DNA of 64,000 nucleotides from Halomonas halodenitrificans DSM 735 (GTDB lineage: Bacteria > Pseudomonadota > Gammaproteobacteria > Pseudomonadales > Halomonadaceae): positions 47,448 through 111,447 of the forward strand of contig NZ_JHVH01000012.1 of assembly GCF_000620045.1 (NCBI RefSeq), written 5' to 3'. Within the stretch, counting starts at the first letter, position 1; the number at the start of each line of letters is the position of its first letter. A program made the translations under genes and the position numbers. The notes beneath the pieces are model-generated. The model was not told the origin of the DNA and did no database searches. It saw only the letters and a list, made by a program, of their open reading frames with translations. This document shows positions 10,741-22,011 of this stretch, in pieces.

Positions 10741-10754
10741 CTTAATCGTTTAAG
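10741..10754. promoter_or_regulatory. LacI-type operator-like palindrome upstream of the ThuE-like operon
   Basis: CTTAA-TCGT-TTAAG is a perfect palindrome in its arms with a central CG, typical of LacI-family operators. It lies 71 bp before the chosen start of the sugar-binding protein, in the promoter zone. The LacI-type gene at 29776 is the only such regulator in the window and is the natural candidate. Confidence 0.5.
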
Positions 10755-10824
10755 TTAAACAGAGACTTTCGGTAGATCGACCCGCTCTGAAACCATGACA
10801 ACAACAAGCAACAAGGAAACCAGC

Positions 10825-12120
10825 ATGTTCAAGAAAAGCTTGATCTCTGCCATGGTCCTGGCCGGTGCCGCCGGCAGCAGCCAGGCCCAATCAGCAGACC
10901 TGACCATTTCCTGTGGCGCCGTCGGCGCCGAGCTCACACTGTGCCAACAGGGTGTCGCCCTGTGGGAGGAAGAAACCGGTCACGAGGTCGACATCGTCTC
11001 CACCCCCAACTCTTCAACCGAGCGACTGTCGCTCTACCAGCAGATCCTCTCTGCCCAGTCCAACGACATCGACGTAATGCAGGTCGACGTGGTGTGGCCC
11101 GGTCTGCTGGCGAACCATCTGCTAGACCTCAGCGACATTCTCGGCAAGGACGCCGCCGAGGGTCACTTCGAGACCATTGTCGCCAACAACACCATCGACG
11201 ACCGACTGGTGGCCATGCCCTGGTTCACCGACGCTGGGGTACTCTACTATCGCAAGGACCTGCTTGAGGCGCATGGCGTCGAACCCCCTGAAACCTGGGA
11301 GGAACTGACCGAGATCGCCGCTCAGATTCAGGCGGCCGAACGCCAGGCCGGCAATGACAAGATGTGGGGCTACGTCTTCCAGGGCCGCGCCTACGAGGGG
11401 CTAACCTGCAACGCCCTGGAATGGATCGCCAGCTATGGCGGCGGCACCATCGTCGACGCCGAGGGCGAGATCACCATCGACAACGCGCAGGCCGCCGAGG
11501 CGCTGGATCTCGCCGCCAGCTGGATCGGCAACATCTCCCCGAAAGGTGCCCTCAACTACACCGAAGAAGAGGCCCGCGGCATCTTCCAGAGCGGCAATGC
11601 GATATTCATGCGCAACTGGCCCTATGCCTGGTCACTGGCACAGAGTGAAGAAAGCGACGTCCGCGGCAAGGTCGGCGTGGTCAAGCTGCCCCATGGCGGC
11701 GAAAACCACGGCGCCGCAGCTTCGGGCGGCGAAAACCACAGCGCCGCGACTCTGGGTGGCTGGAACCTCGCCGTATCCCGCTACACCGAGAATCCCGAAC
11801 TCGCTGCCGACCTGGTGGCCTTCCTGACTGGCGAGGCCGAGCAGAAGCGCCGCGCCATCGAGGGTGCCTACAACCCTACCCTGGCTTCACTCTACGAGGA
11901 CGAAGAGGTACTCGCGGCAGCCCCCTTCTTCGGCACCCTCTATGAGACCTTCACCAACGCCGTGGCACGCCCCTCCGCCCCCACCGGCGACAACTACGGC
12001 CGCGTCAGCAACGGCTTCTTCAATGCCGTGCATCAGGTGCTTTCCGGTGACCAGAGCGGCGCCGAGGCCGTCTCCCGGATGGACAGCGAACTCTCCCGCA
12101 TCAAGCGTCGCCGCTGGTAA
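10825..12120 (+). CDS. ABC sugar-binding protein, ThuE-like (trehalose/maltose type)
   Basis: Periplasmic solute-binding protein that delivers an alpha-glucoside to the two permeases that follow. The chosen ATG has AAGGAAA before it and begins a signal peptide (MFKKSLISAMVLAGAAGSSQAQ). The mature part (about 410 aa) has the ThuE-type features VMQVDVVWPGLLANHL, MPWFTDAGVLYYRKDLL and FMRNWPYAWSLAQ, and the sequence is unlike AglE of Sinorhizobium. Around residue 292 a 10-residue block (GGENHGAAAS / GGENHSAATL) is repeated through a 30-bp in-frame duplication, next to the conserved LGGWNLAVS. First gene of a five- or six-gene operon; the alpha-glucosidase within it points to maltose, sucrose or trehalose-like substrates. 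Confidence 0.88.
   Translation: MFKKSLISAMVLAGAAGSSQAQSADLTISCGAVGAELTLCQQGVALWEEETGHEVDIVSTPNSSTERLSLYQQILSAQSNDIDVMQVDVVWPGLLANHLLDLSDILGKDAAEGHFETIVANNTIDDRLVAMPWFTDAGVLYYRKDLLEAHGVEPPETWEELTEIAAQIQAAERQAGNDKMWGYVFQGRAYEGLTCNALEWIASYGGGTIVDAEGEITIDNAQAAEALDLAASWIGNISPKGALNYTEEEARGIFQSGNAIFMRNWPYAWSLAQSEESDVRGKVGVVKLPHGGENHGAAASGGENHSAATLGGWNLAVSRYTENPELAADLVAFLTGEAEQKRRAIEGAYNPTLASLYEDEEVLAAAPFFGTLYETFTNAVARPSAPTGDNYGRVSNGFFNAVHQVLSGDQSGAEAVSRMDSELSRIKRRRW
11695..11754. repeat. 30-bp in-frame tandem duplication in the binding-protein gene
   Basis: Two adjacent 30-bp units, each starting GGCGGCGAAAACCAC and continuing GCGCCGC after one changed base. The second unit has diverged at its end. 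It inserts ten residues without a frameshift. Confidence 0.85.
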
Positions 12121-12134
12121 CCCAGGAGACTCTC

Positions 12135-13109
12135 ATGTCGACTCCCCTAACCCAACGCGCCCCTCAAGTGGGGCGTTCCTCACCGGCAGGTTACCGCGGC
12201 ACCAAGGTGCGCCGTCAGCGGGTCCGCGCCGCCTGGCTGTTTCTCGCGCCGATGCTAGTGGCCCTGGCTCTGGTGGCGGGCTGGCCGCTGCTGCGCACCT
12301 TCTACTTCAGCTTCACCGATGCCTCACTGTCGGATACCACCGGTGCCGCCTTTATCGGCTTCGAAAACTATCTAGTCTACGATGACGGAGCCTGGTACGG
12401 CCTGCTCACCGACCCGGCATGGTGGACCTCGGTGTGGAACACCATCTACTTCAGTATCGTCTCGGTGTCACTGGAGGTAGTGTTCGGCATCATCGTGGCG
12501 CTGTTGCTCAACGTAGAGTTCAAGGGCCGCATGCTGGTGCGTGCAGCGGTGCTTATCCCCTGGGCCATCCCCACCATCGTCTCGGCCAAGATGTGGGCCT
12601 GGATGCTCAATGACCAGTTCGGGATCATTAACCACTTGCTGATGGCGCTGGGTATCATCGACTCGCCCATCGCCTGGACCGCCAGTGCCAGCTACTCCAT
12701 GTGGGCCGTGATCATGGTCGATGTCTGGAAGACCATCCCCTTCGTCGCGCTGCTGGTGTTGGCTGCCCTGCAGATGCTGCCCAAGGACTGCTTTGAAGCT
12801 GCCGAGGTCGACGGCATACACCCGATCAAGGTGTTCTTCCGCGTCACCCTGCCACTGATCACCCCAGCCCTGCTGGTCGCCGTGATCTTTCGCCTTCTGG
12901 ACGCCCTGCGCGTCTTCGATGTCATCTACGTACTGACCTCCAACTCCACCGACACCATGACGATGTCGATTTACGCCCGTCAGCAGCTGGTCGAATTTCA
13001 GGACGTCGGCTACGGCAGCGCCGCCTCGACGATGCTGTTTTTGATCATCGCCCTGGCCGTGGTGATCTACCTCTACCTGGGCCGCCGCCAACTGGGAGTC
13101 GATCAATGA
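12135..13109 (+). CDS. ABC sugar permease, MalF/ThuF type
   Basis: First membrane subunit of the alpha-glucoside importer, 324 aa, 14 bp after the binding-protein gene. An N-terminal basic stretch precedes the first span (AAWLFLAPMLVALALVAGWP), followed by five more. The cytoplasmic EAA loop that docks the ATPase is seen as DCFEAAEVDGIHPIKVFFRV near residue 220. Start is supported by AGGAGA ten bases upstream. It overlaps the next permease gene by four bases (ATGA), which indicates translational coupling of a heterodimer. Confidence 0.92.
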   Translation: MSTPLTQRAPQVGRSSPAGYRGTKVRRQRVRAAWLFLAPMLVALALVAGWPLLRTFYFSFTDASLSDTTGAAFIGFENYLVYDDGAWYGLLTDPAWWTSVWNTIYFSIVSVSLEVVFGIIVALLLNVEFKGRMLVRAAVLIPWAIPTIVSAKMWAWMLNDQFGIINHLLMALGIIDSPIAWTASASYSMWAVIMVDVWKTIPFVALLVLAALQMLPKDCFEAAEVDGIHPIKVFFRVTLPLITPALLVAVIFRLLDALRVFDVIYVLTSNSTDTMTMSIYARQQLVEFQDVGYGSAASTMLFLIIALAVVIYLYLGRRQLGVDQ

Positions 13110-13948
13110 ACCCGTATCAGCTGATCAAGCTCGCCAAGCGAATAGGATTCTATGCCCTGATCGCCTTGGTGATGGTCTATGCAGTCTTCCCCTTCTATTA
13201 CGCCGTGATCACCTCGCTGAAACCCTCCAGCGAACTCTTTGAGGTGGACTACTGGCTTTCCTCGGTGGACGTCGGCAACTACGTGCAAATCTTCACCCAG
13301 AAGAGCTTCGTGCGCGCCATTTTCAACTCCATCATCGTCTCTCTCTCCGTGGTCTTCATCGCCCTGCTGCTCGGTATCACCGCCTCCTATGCGCTGGGGC
13401 GGGTACGTTTCCGCGGCCGAACTACGGTGATGCTGGTGATCCTCGGGGTTTCGATGTTTCCCCAGGTCGCGGTGCTCTCCGGACTGTTCGAGGTCATTCG
13501 AAGCCTGAATCTCTATAACAATCCCGGCGGGCTAATCCTGAGCTATACCATCTTTACCCTGCCCTTCACCGTCTGGGTACTGACTACCTTCATGCGTCAG
13601 CTGCCCATGGAGCTCGAGGAGGCTGCCATCATGGATGGCGCCACTCCCTGGGTGACTATCACTAGAGTATTCCTGCCGCTGATGTGGCCGGCCATGGCAA
13701 CCACCGGCTTATTGGCGTTTATCGCCGCCTGGAACGAATTCCTGTTCGCCTTGACCTTCACCCTCACCGACAGCCAGCGAACCGTGCCAGTGGCTATTGC
13801 CCTGATCTCCGGCGGCAGTCAACACGAGCTCCCCTGGGGGCCGATCATGGCCGCCTCGGTCACCGTCACCGTACCACTGGTGATTCTGGTGATGATCTTC
13901 CAACGTCGCATCGTCTCCGGCCTGACCGCCGGCGCCGTAAAAGGATAA
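13106..13948 (+). CDS. ABC sugar permease, MalG/ThuG type
   Basis: Second membrane subunit, 280 aa, with six predicted spans. The EAA loop reads MELEEAAIMDGATPWVTITR near residue 175, and the C-terminus RIVSGLTAGAVKG closely matches the MalG-type ending that contacts MalK. It overlaps the preceding permease by ATGA and ends 6 bp before the alpha-glucosidase, so the whole block is one transcription unit. Confidence 0.92.
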   Translation: MNPYQLIKLAKRIGFYALIALVMVYAVFPFYYAVITSLKPSSELFEVDYWLSSVDVGNYVQIFTQKSFVRAIFNSIIVSLSVVFIALLLGITASYALGRVRFRGRTTVMLVILGVSMFPQVAVLSGLFEVIRSLNLYNNPGGLILSYTIFTLPFTVWVLTTFMRQLPMELEEAAIMDGATPWVTITRVFLPLMWPAMATTGLLAFIAAWNEFLFALTFTLTDSQRTVPVAIALISGGSQHELPWGPIMAASVTVTVPLVILVMIFQRRIVSGLTAGAVKG

Positions 13949-13954
13949 ACACTC

Positions 13955-15592
13955 ATGTCATTGACGGACTCCAAGATGCAAGAATCAATCTCCTGGTGGC
14001 GCGGAGGCGTCATCTACCAGATCTATCCACGTAGCTTCCTGGACAGCAACGGCGACGGCATTGGCGATCTGCCGGGCATTACCGAGAAGCTCGACTACGT
14101 GGCCTCACTAGGCGTCGACGGCATCTGGCTGTCGCCCTTCTTCACTTCGCCGATGCTCGACTTCGGCTACGACATCAGCGACTACCGTGACGTCGACCCG
14201 ATGTTCGGCACCCTCGGTGACTTCAAGGCGCTGCTGAAGCGTGCCCATGCCCTGGGCCTGAAAGTGATGATCGACCAGGTCATCAGCCATACCTCGGATC
14301 AGCACCCCTGGTTCCAGGAGAGCCGCCAAGACCGTACAAACGACAAGGCCGACTGGTTCGTGTGGGCAGACCCCAAGCCCGACGGCACGCCACCCAATAA
14401 CTGGCTGTCGATCTTCGGAGGGGCAGCCTGGACCTTCGACTCCCGTCGCCGGCAGTACTATCTGCATAACTTCCTGAAAAGTCAGCCGGATGTGAACTTC
14501 CACCATCCGGAGGCGCGCCAAGCTCAGCTCGACAACATGCGCTTCTGGCTCGAGCTCGGCGTCGATGGTTTTCGTCTCGATACCGTCAACTTTTATTTCC
14601 ACGACACAGCGCTGCGCGACAACCCGCCGGTGCCCGAGGGCGAGGCCAAGACCCTGGGGGCACCGGACAGCAACCCCTACACCTGGCAACGTCACGTCTA
14701 TGACCTGAGCCGCCCGGAGAATCTCGATTTCCTCAAGGAGCTACGCGCCTTGATGAACGAATTTCCCGGCACCACCACAGTAGGCGAGATCGGCGACGAC
14801 AACCCTCTCGAGCGCATGGCCGAGTACACCGCCGGCGGCGACAAGCTGCACATGGCCTATACTTTCGACCTGCTCAACGCTCCCCACTCGCCGGCCTACA
14901 TTCGCGAGGTAGTCGACCGCTTCCAACGGCTCGCCGGCGACGCCTGGCCCTGCTGGGCATTATCCAACCACGATGTGGTACGCAGCGCGACCCGCTGGGG
15001 AGCCGACGAAGACCCCGTTGCCTACCCCAAGGTAGCCCTGGCCATGGCCCTGTCGCTGCGCGGCAGTATCTGCCTCTACCAAGGCGAAGAGCTAGGCCTT
15101 CCCGAGGCCGATGTGCCCTTCGAGCGTATTCAGGATCCTTACGGCAAGGTGTTGTGGCCAGAGTTCAAGGGCCGCGACGGCTGCCGCACACCGATGCCCT
15201 GGACCCACAGCGAACAGGGCGGATTCTCGCAGGTGGAGCCGTGGTTACCGGTAGAGGAGCGCCACCTTCCCCTGGCCGTCGCCAATCAGCAAGGCGATGC
15301 CAATTCGGTGCTCAATGCCACTCGCACCCTGCTGGCCTTCCGTCGTCAGCACGCCGCCCTGATCGAGGGGGATATCCACCTCGTGGAGGTTGGCGAAGAA
15401 TTGCTCGGCTTCGTGCGCGAAGGGAGCCAGGAGCGCCTTCTATGTGTCTTCAACCTCAGCGACAAGACCCTGAGCACGACGCTGCCTCAGTCCGGCACTC
15501 CGCTCCGGGGGCACGGCTTTATCTCGACACTCGATGGCAACACCCTGACCCTGCCGCCTTACCAGGCAGCCTTCCTGTCCCTCGACCACTAA
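13955..15592 (+). CDS. GH13 alpha-glucosidase (HaG-like)
   Basis: Cytoplasmic retaining exo-glucosidase, 545 aa, that releases glucose from the imported alpha-glucoside. The (beta/alpha)8 fold starts WWRGGVIYQIYPRSF. The nucleophile Asp209 is in GVDGFRLDT, the acid/base Glu in TTVGEIGDDNPL near 278, and the third carboxylate in LSNHDVVRS near 340. The sequence closely follows HaG of Halomonas sp. H11 as remembered, a cation-activated enzyme. The residue after the nucleophile is Thr; in yeast isomaltase work, Val there favours alpha-1,6 bonds and Thr or Ala favours alpha-1,4, so maltose-type activity is expected. No signal peptide. A paralogue lies at 27979-29634. Confidence 0.95.
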   Translation: MSLTDSKMQESISWWRGGVIYQIYPRSFLDSNGDGIGDLPGITEKLDYVASLGVDGIWLSPFFTSPMLDFGYDISDYRDVDPMFGTLGDFKALLKRAHALGLKVMIDQVISHTSDQHPWFQESRQDRTNDKADWFVWADPKPDGTPPNNWLSIFGGAAWTFDSRRRQYYLHNFLKSQPDVNFHHPEARQAQLDNMRFWLELGVDGFRLDTVNFYFHDTALRDNPPVPEGEAKTLGAPDSNPYTWQRHVYDLSRPENLDFLKELRALMNEFPGTTTVGEIGDDNPLERMAEYTAGGDKLHMAYTFDLLNAPHSPAYIREVVDRFQRLAGDAWPCWALSNHDVVRSATRWGADEDPVAYPKVALAMALSLRGSICLYQGEELGLPEADVPFERIQDPYGKVLWPEFKGRDGCRTPMPWTHSEQGGFSQVEPWLPVEERHLPLAVANQQGDANSVLNATRTLLAFRRQHAALIEGDIHLVEVGEELLGFVREGSQERLLCVFNLSDKTLSTTLPQSGTPLRGHGFISTLDGNTLTLPPYQAAFLSLDH

Positions 15593-15613
15593 CGCCATAC
15601 AACATAAAACAAG

Positions 15614-15634
15614 AGCCGGCCTTCGCGGCCGGCT
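15614..15634 (+). other. Intra-operon hairpin between alpha-glucosidase and ABC ATPase
   Basis: A perfect 8-bp stem (AGCCGGCC / GGCCGGCT) with loop TTCGC sits in the 54-bp gap and ends just before the ribosome site AGGAGT. No T-run follows, so it more likely protects upstream mRNA or lowers ATPase expression than ends transcription. Confidence 0.6.
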
Positions 15635-15646
15635 AGGAGTCGCAAG

Positions 15647-16753
15647 ATGGCAAGCGTGACCCTGGAAAAGCTCAACAAGACCTTTGGTAGCACCCATATC
15701 ATCAAGGACGTCGATCTGCGGGTCGGCAACGGAGAATTCGTGGTCTTCGTCGGTCCTTCAGGCTGCGGCAAATCGACCCTGCTACGCCTGATTGCCGGAC
15801 TGGAGTCGATCAGCGACGGCGAGCTCAAGATTTCCGATGACGTGGTCAATGACCTACCGCCTCGCGAGCGTGGGGTGGGCATGGTATTCCAGTCCTATGC
15901 GCTCTATCCGCACATGACGGTGTACGAGAACATGGCCTTCGGACTCAAGCTGGCCAAGACCGACAAGCAGGGCATCGAGCAGCGAGTGATGAATACCGCC
16001 CGTATCCTGCAGCTCGAGGAACTGCTGCATCGTAAACCCAAGGAGCTCTCCGGCGGCCAACGCCAACGGGTTGCCATGGGCCGAGCCATGGCCCGCGAGC
16101 CACGCATACTGCTGTTCGATGAACCCCTCTCCAACCTGGATGCCTCGCTGCGAGTGCAGATGCGCAACGAGATCGCCCGTCTGCACCACCGCCTGGGCTC
16201 CACCATGATCTACGTCACCCACGACCAGGTGGAGGCAATGACCCTGGCCGACAAGATCGTGGTGCTGCGCGACGGCCGCATCGAGCAGGTGGGCAGCCCA
16301 CAGACGCTCTACCAGCAGCCGGCGACGAAGTTCGTGGCAGGCTTCATCGGCTCGCCAACCATGAACTTCATGCCGGCCGAACTAGTCGGCGGCGCCGAGG
16401 CGGGCTGCCGGGTCAGGGCTCCCGGACTCGGCGAGTTGCCCCTGCTCCAGGATGCCAGTGGCCAGAACGCCGGTGCCGAGCTGTCGCTGGGGGTGCGCCC
16501 CGAGCATCTGCGCCTTGCCGAGGCCGACGGCGAGAACGCCTTCGAGATCGTTAACGTCGAGTACCTGGGCAACGAGGTCTACGTCTACCTCGAGCCCAGG
16601 GTCGGCGATACCCTGCTGATCCACCGTAGCGAAGCGCCCAGCGACTGGCAGGTCGGCCAGGACGTCGCCCTGCGCGTCGACGTCGAGCATGCTCACCTGT
16701 TCGACGCCTCCGACCGGGCACTGGCCATCGCCACGCAGCGCCACGCTGCCTGA
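15647..16753 (+). CDS. ABC sugar transporter ATPase (UgpC/MalK/ThuK type), first copy
   Basis: Energises sugar import as a cytoplasmic dimer. The 368-aa protein has Walker A GPSGCGKST near 36, the signature LSGGQRQRVAMGRA near 135, Walker B LLFDEPLSNLD near 158 and the switch His in YVTHDQ near 192. The C-terminal third is the OB/TOBE regulatory domain of the MalK group (GVRPEHLRL). It directly follows the ThuEFG-glucosidase genes and is their expected ATPase. A second complete ATPase follows 16 bp later. Confidence 0.93.
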   Translation: MASVTLEKLNKTFGSTHIIKDVDLRVGNGEFVVFVGPSGCGKSTLLRLIAGLESISDGELKISDDVVNDLPPRERGVGMVFQSYALYPHMTVYENMAFGLKLAKTDKQGIEQRVMNTARILQLEELLHRKPKELSGGQRQRVAMGRAMAREPRILLFDEPLSNLDASLRVQMRNEIARLHHRLGSTMIYVTHDQVEAMTLADKIVVLRDGRIEQVGSPQTLYQQPATKFVAGFIGSPTMNFMPAELVGGAEAGCRVRAPGLGELPLLQDASGQNAGAELSLGVRPEHLRLAEADGENAFEIVNVEYLGNEVYVYLEPRVGDTLLIHRSEAPSDWQVGQDVALRVDVEHAHLFDASDRALAIATQRHAA

Positions 16754-16769
16754 CCAGGAGACATCACCA

Positions 16770-17885
<1,116 letters not shown>

Positions 17886-17904
17886 CGCGGGCGGCTCGCG
17901 TCCG

Positions 17905-17925
17905 CCCCGGTGCGCCGCACCGGGG
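17905..17925. terminator. Terminator-like hairpin after the ABC operon
   Basis: CCCCGGTGC / GCACCGGGG make a perfect 9-bp stem with a GCC loop, 20 bp past the second ATPase gene, between converging units. No long T-run follows. Confidence 0.6.
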
Positions 17926-18004
17926 TCTCCCGGGTGCCTGGCGGGCCTGACACCGAGCGACTGCTAATCCCGGCTTCTCGTCACGATCGGCCAGGCCCGT
18001 CAGG

Positions 18005-18529
18005 CTACTGGAGAAAGGAAAAGCCGGGCGGATACCGGTGATAGCCATCGAAATCCTCCTTGCCCAGCGGAACGCCCTCCGCCCTGGCGATGGCATAGAC
18101 CATCGACAGGTGGAAGAAGAAGTTCGGCAGGGCGAAGGCCTGGACGTATTCGTCCATGGGCAGGGAGATGACCGCGTGTCCCGCCGTGTCCTCGCCCGGC
18201 GGCGAGTCCCCGGGATCCCGGGGAATGGAAAGCGCCAGGATGAACTCACGGCTGCGATCGAGCTGCTCCCGAACGCTGGCGTAGCGATTGACCTCGCCAT
18301 CGTCTCGGTCGTCGCCGGCGTCGAAACAGACCTCCGGGACCCTGGCCAGCCGGCAGCAGGCGCGGAGCGCGAAGTTTGCCGCGATCCTGGCCTGGGTGTG
18401 CAAGGGGAACATATCCGGCGCCAGGCTGGCCTGCAGAATGCCGTGTCCCGCCGTATCGTGTCGTTCGATCTTCTCCATGAGCGCTGTCAGGCGCTCCAGG
18501 TAGTGAACCAGTGTGTCCTGCACCGTCAC
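18005..18529 (-). CDS. DUF1993 family protein
   Basis: A 174-aa protein of the DUF1993 family, a DinB-like helical fold of unknown function. The start is a GTG at 18529 chosen for the strong GGAGAGGAGGG before it; the frame extends 40 codons further without a ribosome site. Family features seen are YLERLTALMEKIERH near the N-terminus, ASLAPDMFPLHTQARIAANF near residue 38, and LPNFFFHLSMVYAIARAEGVPLGKEDF near the C-terminus. It follows malM by 55 bp on the same strand and may share the mal transcript, though no functional link is known. Confidence 0.8.
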   Translation of the reverse strand: MTVQDTLVHYLERLTALMEKIERHDTAGHGILQASLAPDMFPLHTQARIAANFALRACCRLARVPEVCFDAGDDRDDGEVNRYASVREQLDRSREFILALSIPRDPGDSPPGEDTAGHAVISLPMDEYVQAFALPNFFFHLSMVYAIARAEGVPLGKEDFDGYHRYPPGFSFLQ

Positions 18530-18584
18530 GGTTATCCCTCCTCTCCCTCGTCGCGTCTCTTCCCGCCAGCGCCGGCGATGGCCG

Positions 18585-19508
18585 TCAGCGCCGCTCCAGG
18601 CGTTCCGCCAGCCAACGCCGGGTGCCCGATTCCCCTTCACGTTCGGCATGCTCGGCCAGTGTCATCGCCAGCTCCAGGTCACCGCTATCCAGGGCGGCCC
18701 GGATCATGCGTCGCCAGTCGAGGGGTGCCGAATCGACCGGCTCGTGCTCAGGAGGTGGCTCGGCCTGTGCCGGGTTCGTCGGCACCGTTTCGGCGCCACC
18801 GCTGCCCAGCAGCGGCGCCAGCAGACCATCGCTCTCGCCCAGAGGTCTCACCCGCAGCGATACCTCACCACTGGCCAGGTGCGGCGCCACCGGATCGACC
18901 ACCGCCGGCTCGGCGAGATGACGCGCCCGTGCCTGGGCTCGCGCCGGGTGCAGCAGTTCGCTTTCCGCGGCCCGAGCGGCAGCGGACGTCAGGACCACCA
19001 GCCGGTCGGCCCTGGCCGAGGGCGTGATACCGAAGCTCAGGTAGAGGCGGTCGTCATTCAGGCCCCGTGTCGGCTGGTAGGTGAACTCCCGCCAGTCGAA
19101 GCGGCGCTGTATCGCGCCCGTCTCGTCGAGGATCAACACCAGGGGCGCGAACAGCGACAGATGCCCCTGGTCGTCGCGCCGCACACGGCTGATCAGCTCC
19201 AGGCGCAGCGGCCCCATGCCGCGCGGCAGCTCCATGGCGTGAAAGGGGCTGGGACCAGTATCGAAGCGGTGAATCGGCGTCTCGGGGCCGAAGCGCAAGG
19301 TCCGCTCGTCATGGCTGGCCAGCGGCGATAACGGCAGGGAATCGAGCCCTCGACAGCAATCGCTGGCACTCTCGAGCCAGGCCTCGTCGGGCCGGTGCTC
19401 GGTGGCCGAAGGCGTCGTCGTGGCGCAGCCGCCGAGCAGCAGCACTCCCAGGGCGCCTGCCAGGGCGAGACGGCGCTTGGCCGCTCTGTGGGAAACTTCG
19501 ATGGACAT
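18585..19508 (-). CDS. malM: MalM-like maltose-operon lipoprotein
   Basis: Product of the last gene of the maltose regulon, 307 aa. The ATG at 19508 (AAGAGG upstream) starts a lipoprotein signal with lipobox LLLGGC, so the protein is likely anchored in an envelope membrane facing the periplasm. The MalM pattern is seen in the CCRGLDSLPLSPLA segment after the lipobox, the FGPETPIHRFDTGPSPFHAM stretch and the LELISRVRR segment. The C-terminal half, with a Pro/Glu-rich linker, is less conserved. In E. coli malM follows lamB, as here. Its molecular role is not established. Confidence 0.85.
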   Translation of the reverse strand: MSIEVSHRAAKRRLALAGALGVLLLGGCATTTPSATEHRPDEAWLESASDCCRGLDSLPLSPLASHDERTLRFGPETPIHRFDTGPSPFHAMELPRGMGPLRLELISRVRRDDQGHLSLFAPLVLILDETGAIQRRFDWREFTYQPTRGLNDDRLYLSFGITPSARADRLVVLTSAAARAAESELLHPARAQARARHLAEPAVVDPVAPHLASGEVSLRVRPLGESDGLLAPLLGSGGAETVPTNPAQAEPPPEHEPVDSAPLDWRRMIRAALDSGDLELAMTLAEHAEREGESGTRRWLAERLERR

Positions 19509-19553
19509 GTCATGACCTCTTGGGGTGGCAGGAAAGCGGTGACAAGGAAAAAT

Positions 19554-19575
19554 GCCGGTGCCCCAGGGCACCGGC
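19554..19575 (-). terminator. Hairpin with T-run between lamB and malM
   Basis: GCCGGTGCCC / GGGCACCGGC form a near-perfect stem. On the minus strand it is followed by ATTTTT, so it is an intrinsic terminator that may let only part of lamB transcription into malM, as is known for operons with a highly expressed porin. Confidence 0.75.
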
Positions 19576-19615
19576 CAACGATCAGCAAGCTGTCATCTCA
19601 CGCCATGCGTGAGGC

Positions 19616-20959
<1,344 letters not shown>

Positions 20960-21026
20960 TTAGCGGCGACGGCTCCCTGACGGGATGCCGCCGTGATGTC
21001 ACTGTGTCGGAAAGGAGGCGCCCTGT

Positions 21027-21061
21027 TGTCCTCCCCGCCCCATGGATGAGGGGCGGGGGAA
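21027..21061 (-). promoter_or_regulatory. malG terminator-like hairpin overlapping MalT-box-like motifs before lamB
   Basis: CCCCGCCCC / GGGGCGGGG form a strong hairpin (21033-21059) after malG. Within and beside it, the minus strand reads GGGGAGGACA (21036-21027) and the plus strand ATGGATGAGG (21042-21051). Both match the E. coli MalT box GGGGA(T/G)GAGG at 8 of 10 positions. They lie 140-165 bp upstream of the lamB start. The fit could be chance in G-rich DNA. Confidence 0.4.
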
Positions 21062-21095
21062 CGGGGCGTAGGCGATAGTAAGCGGAGGAGGAGTG

Positions 21096-21986
21096 TCAGC
21101 CCTTCACGCCGCCGGCGGTCAGGCCGCCGACGATCCAGCGCTGACAGAGCAGGAACACCAGGGTGATGGGCAGGCCGGAGAGCACCGCCGCCGCCGCAAA
21201 GTCACCCCAGCGCTGGTTATGCTCGGCGAGATACTGCTGGGCGCCCACCGCCAGCGTCAGCTTGTCCTCGTCGAGCAGCAGCACCGAGGCCATGGGATAC
21301 TCCATGATCGACATGATGAAGGCGAGGATGAACACCACCATCAAAATCGGCACCGACAGCGGCAGCAGGATGTGCCGGAACGCCTGCCAGGTGCTCGCTC
21401 CATCGATCATGGCGGCCTCCTCCAGGGAGCCGTCGATGGATTCGAAGTAGCCCTTGATGGTCCAGATATGCAGGGCCACAGCGCCGAGCGAAGCGAGAAT
21501 CAGCGAGCCATGGGAGTTGATGCCGAGCCAGGGCACCAGTTGGCCGAGCCGGTCGAACAGCGCATAAAGCGCCACCAGCGACAGCACCGGCGGGAACATC
21601 TGGAAAATCAGCATCCCCTTGAGCAGCCCCGCCTTGCCGCGAAAGCGCATACGGGCGAAGGCATAGGCACTGGTAGTGGCGAGCAACAGGATCAGCACCG
21701 AGGACACCGCCGCCACCTTGACCGAATTCCAGAGCCACAAGAGCACCGGAAACGGTGGCTGTACGACGCTGCCATCGGCGCGTTCCCAGGGAATCCCCAG
21801 CGCCAGCGACCAGTGCTCCAGGGAAAAGCGTTCGGGAATCAGGTTGCCGGTGGCGAAATTGCCCTCGCGAAAGGAGATCGAGATCACCAGCAGCAAGGGA
21901 AATGCCACCAGGGCGACGACGCCCAGCAGGGCGAGATGCGCGGCCAGCTTGCGCGCACGGATGGAACGCGGTTGAACCATGGCCAT
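21096..21986 (-). CDS. malG: Maltose ABC permease MalG
   Basis: Inner-membrane subunit of the MalFGK2 importer, 296 aa, the same length as E. coli MalG. It begins MAMVQPRS as the E. coli protein does, contains the EAA loop [17 protein letters not shown] near residue 190 and ends GLTAGGVKG, the tail that enters the MalK interface. The start has GGAGGA upstream. It is 25 bp after malF. No malK is attached; candidate ATPases lie 3-5 kb away on the other strand. Confidence 0.96.
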   Translation of the reverse strand: MAMVQPRSIRARKLAAHLALLGVVALVAFPLLLVISISFREGNFATGNLIPERFSLEHWSLALGIPWERADGSVVQPPFPVLLWLWNSVKVAAVSSVLILLLATTSAYAFARMRFRGKAGLLKGMLIFQMFPPVLSLVALYALFDRLGQLVPWLGINSHGSLILASLGAVALHIWTIKGYFESIDGSLEEAAMIDGASTWQAFRHILLPLSVPILMVVFILAFIMSIMEYPMASVLLLDEDKLTLAVGAQQYLAEHNQRWGDFAAAAVLSGLPITLVFLLCQRWIVGGLTAGGVKG

Positions 21987-22011
21987 GGAAGAATCCTCCT
22001 GAAATCCGGAC

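Noticed and set aside
10825..12120. AglE designation for the binding protein
   Set aside because: The gene order resembles aglEFGAK, but the sequence follows ThuE-type proteins and lacks the AglE N-terminal pattern.
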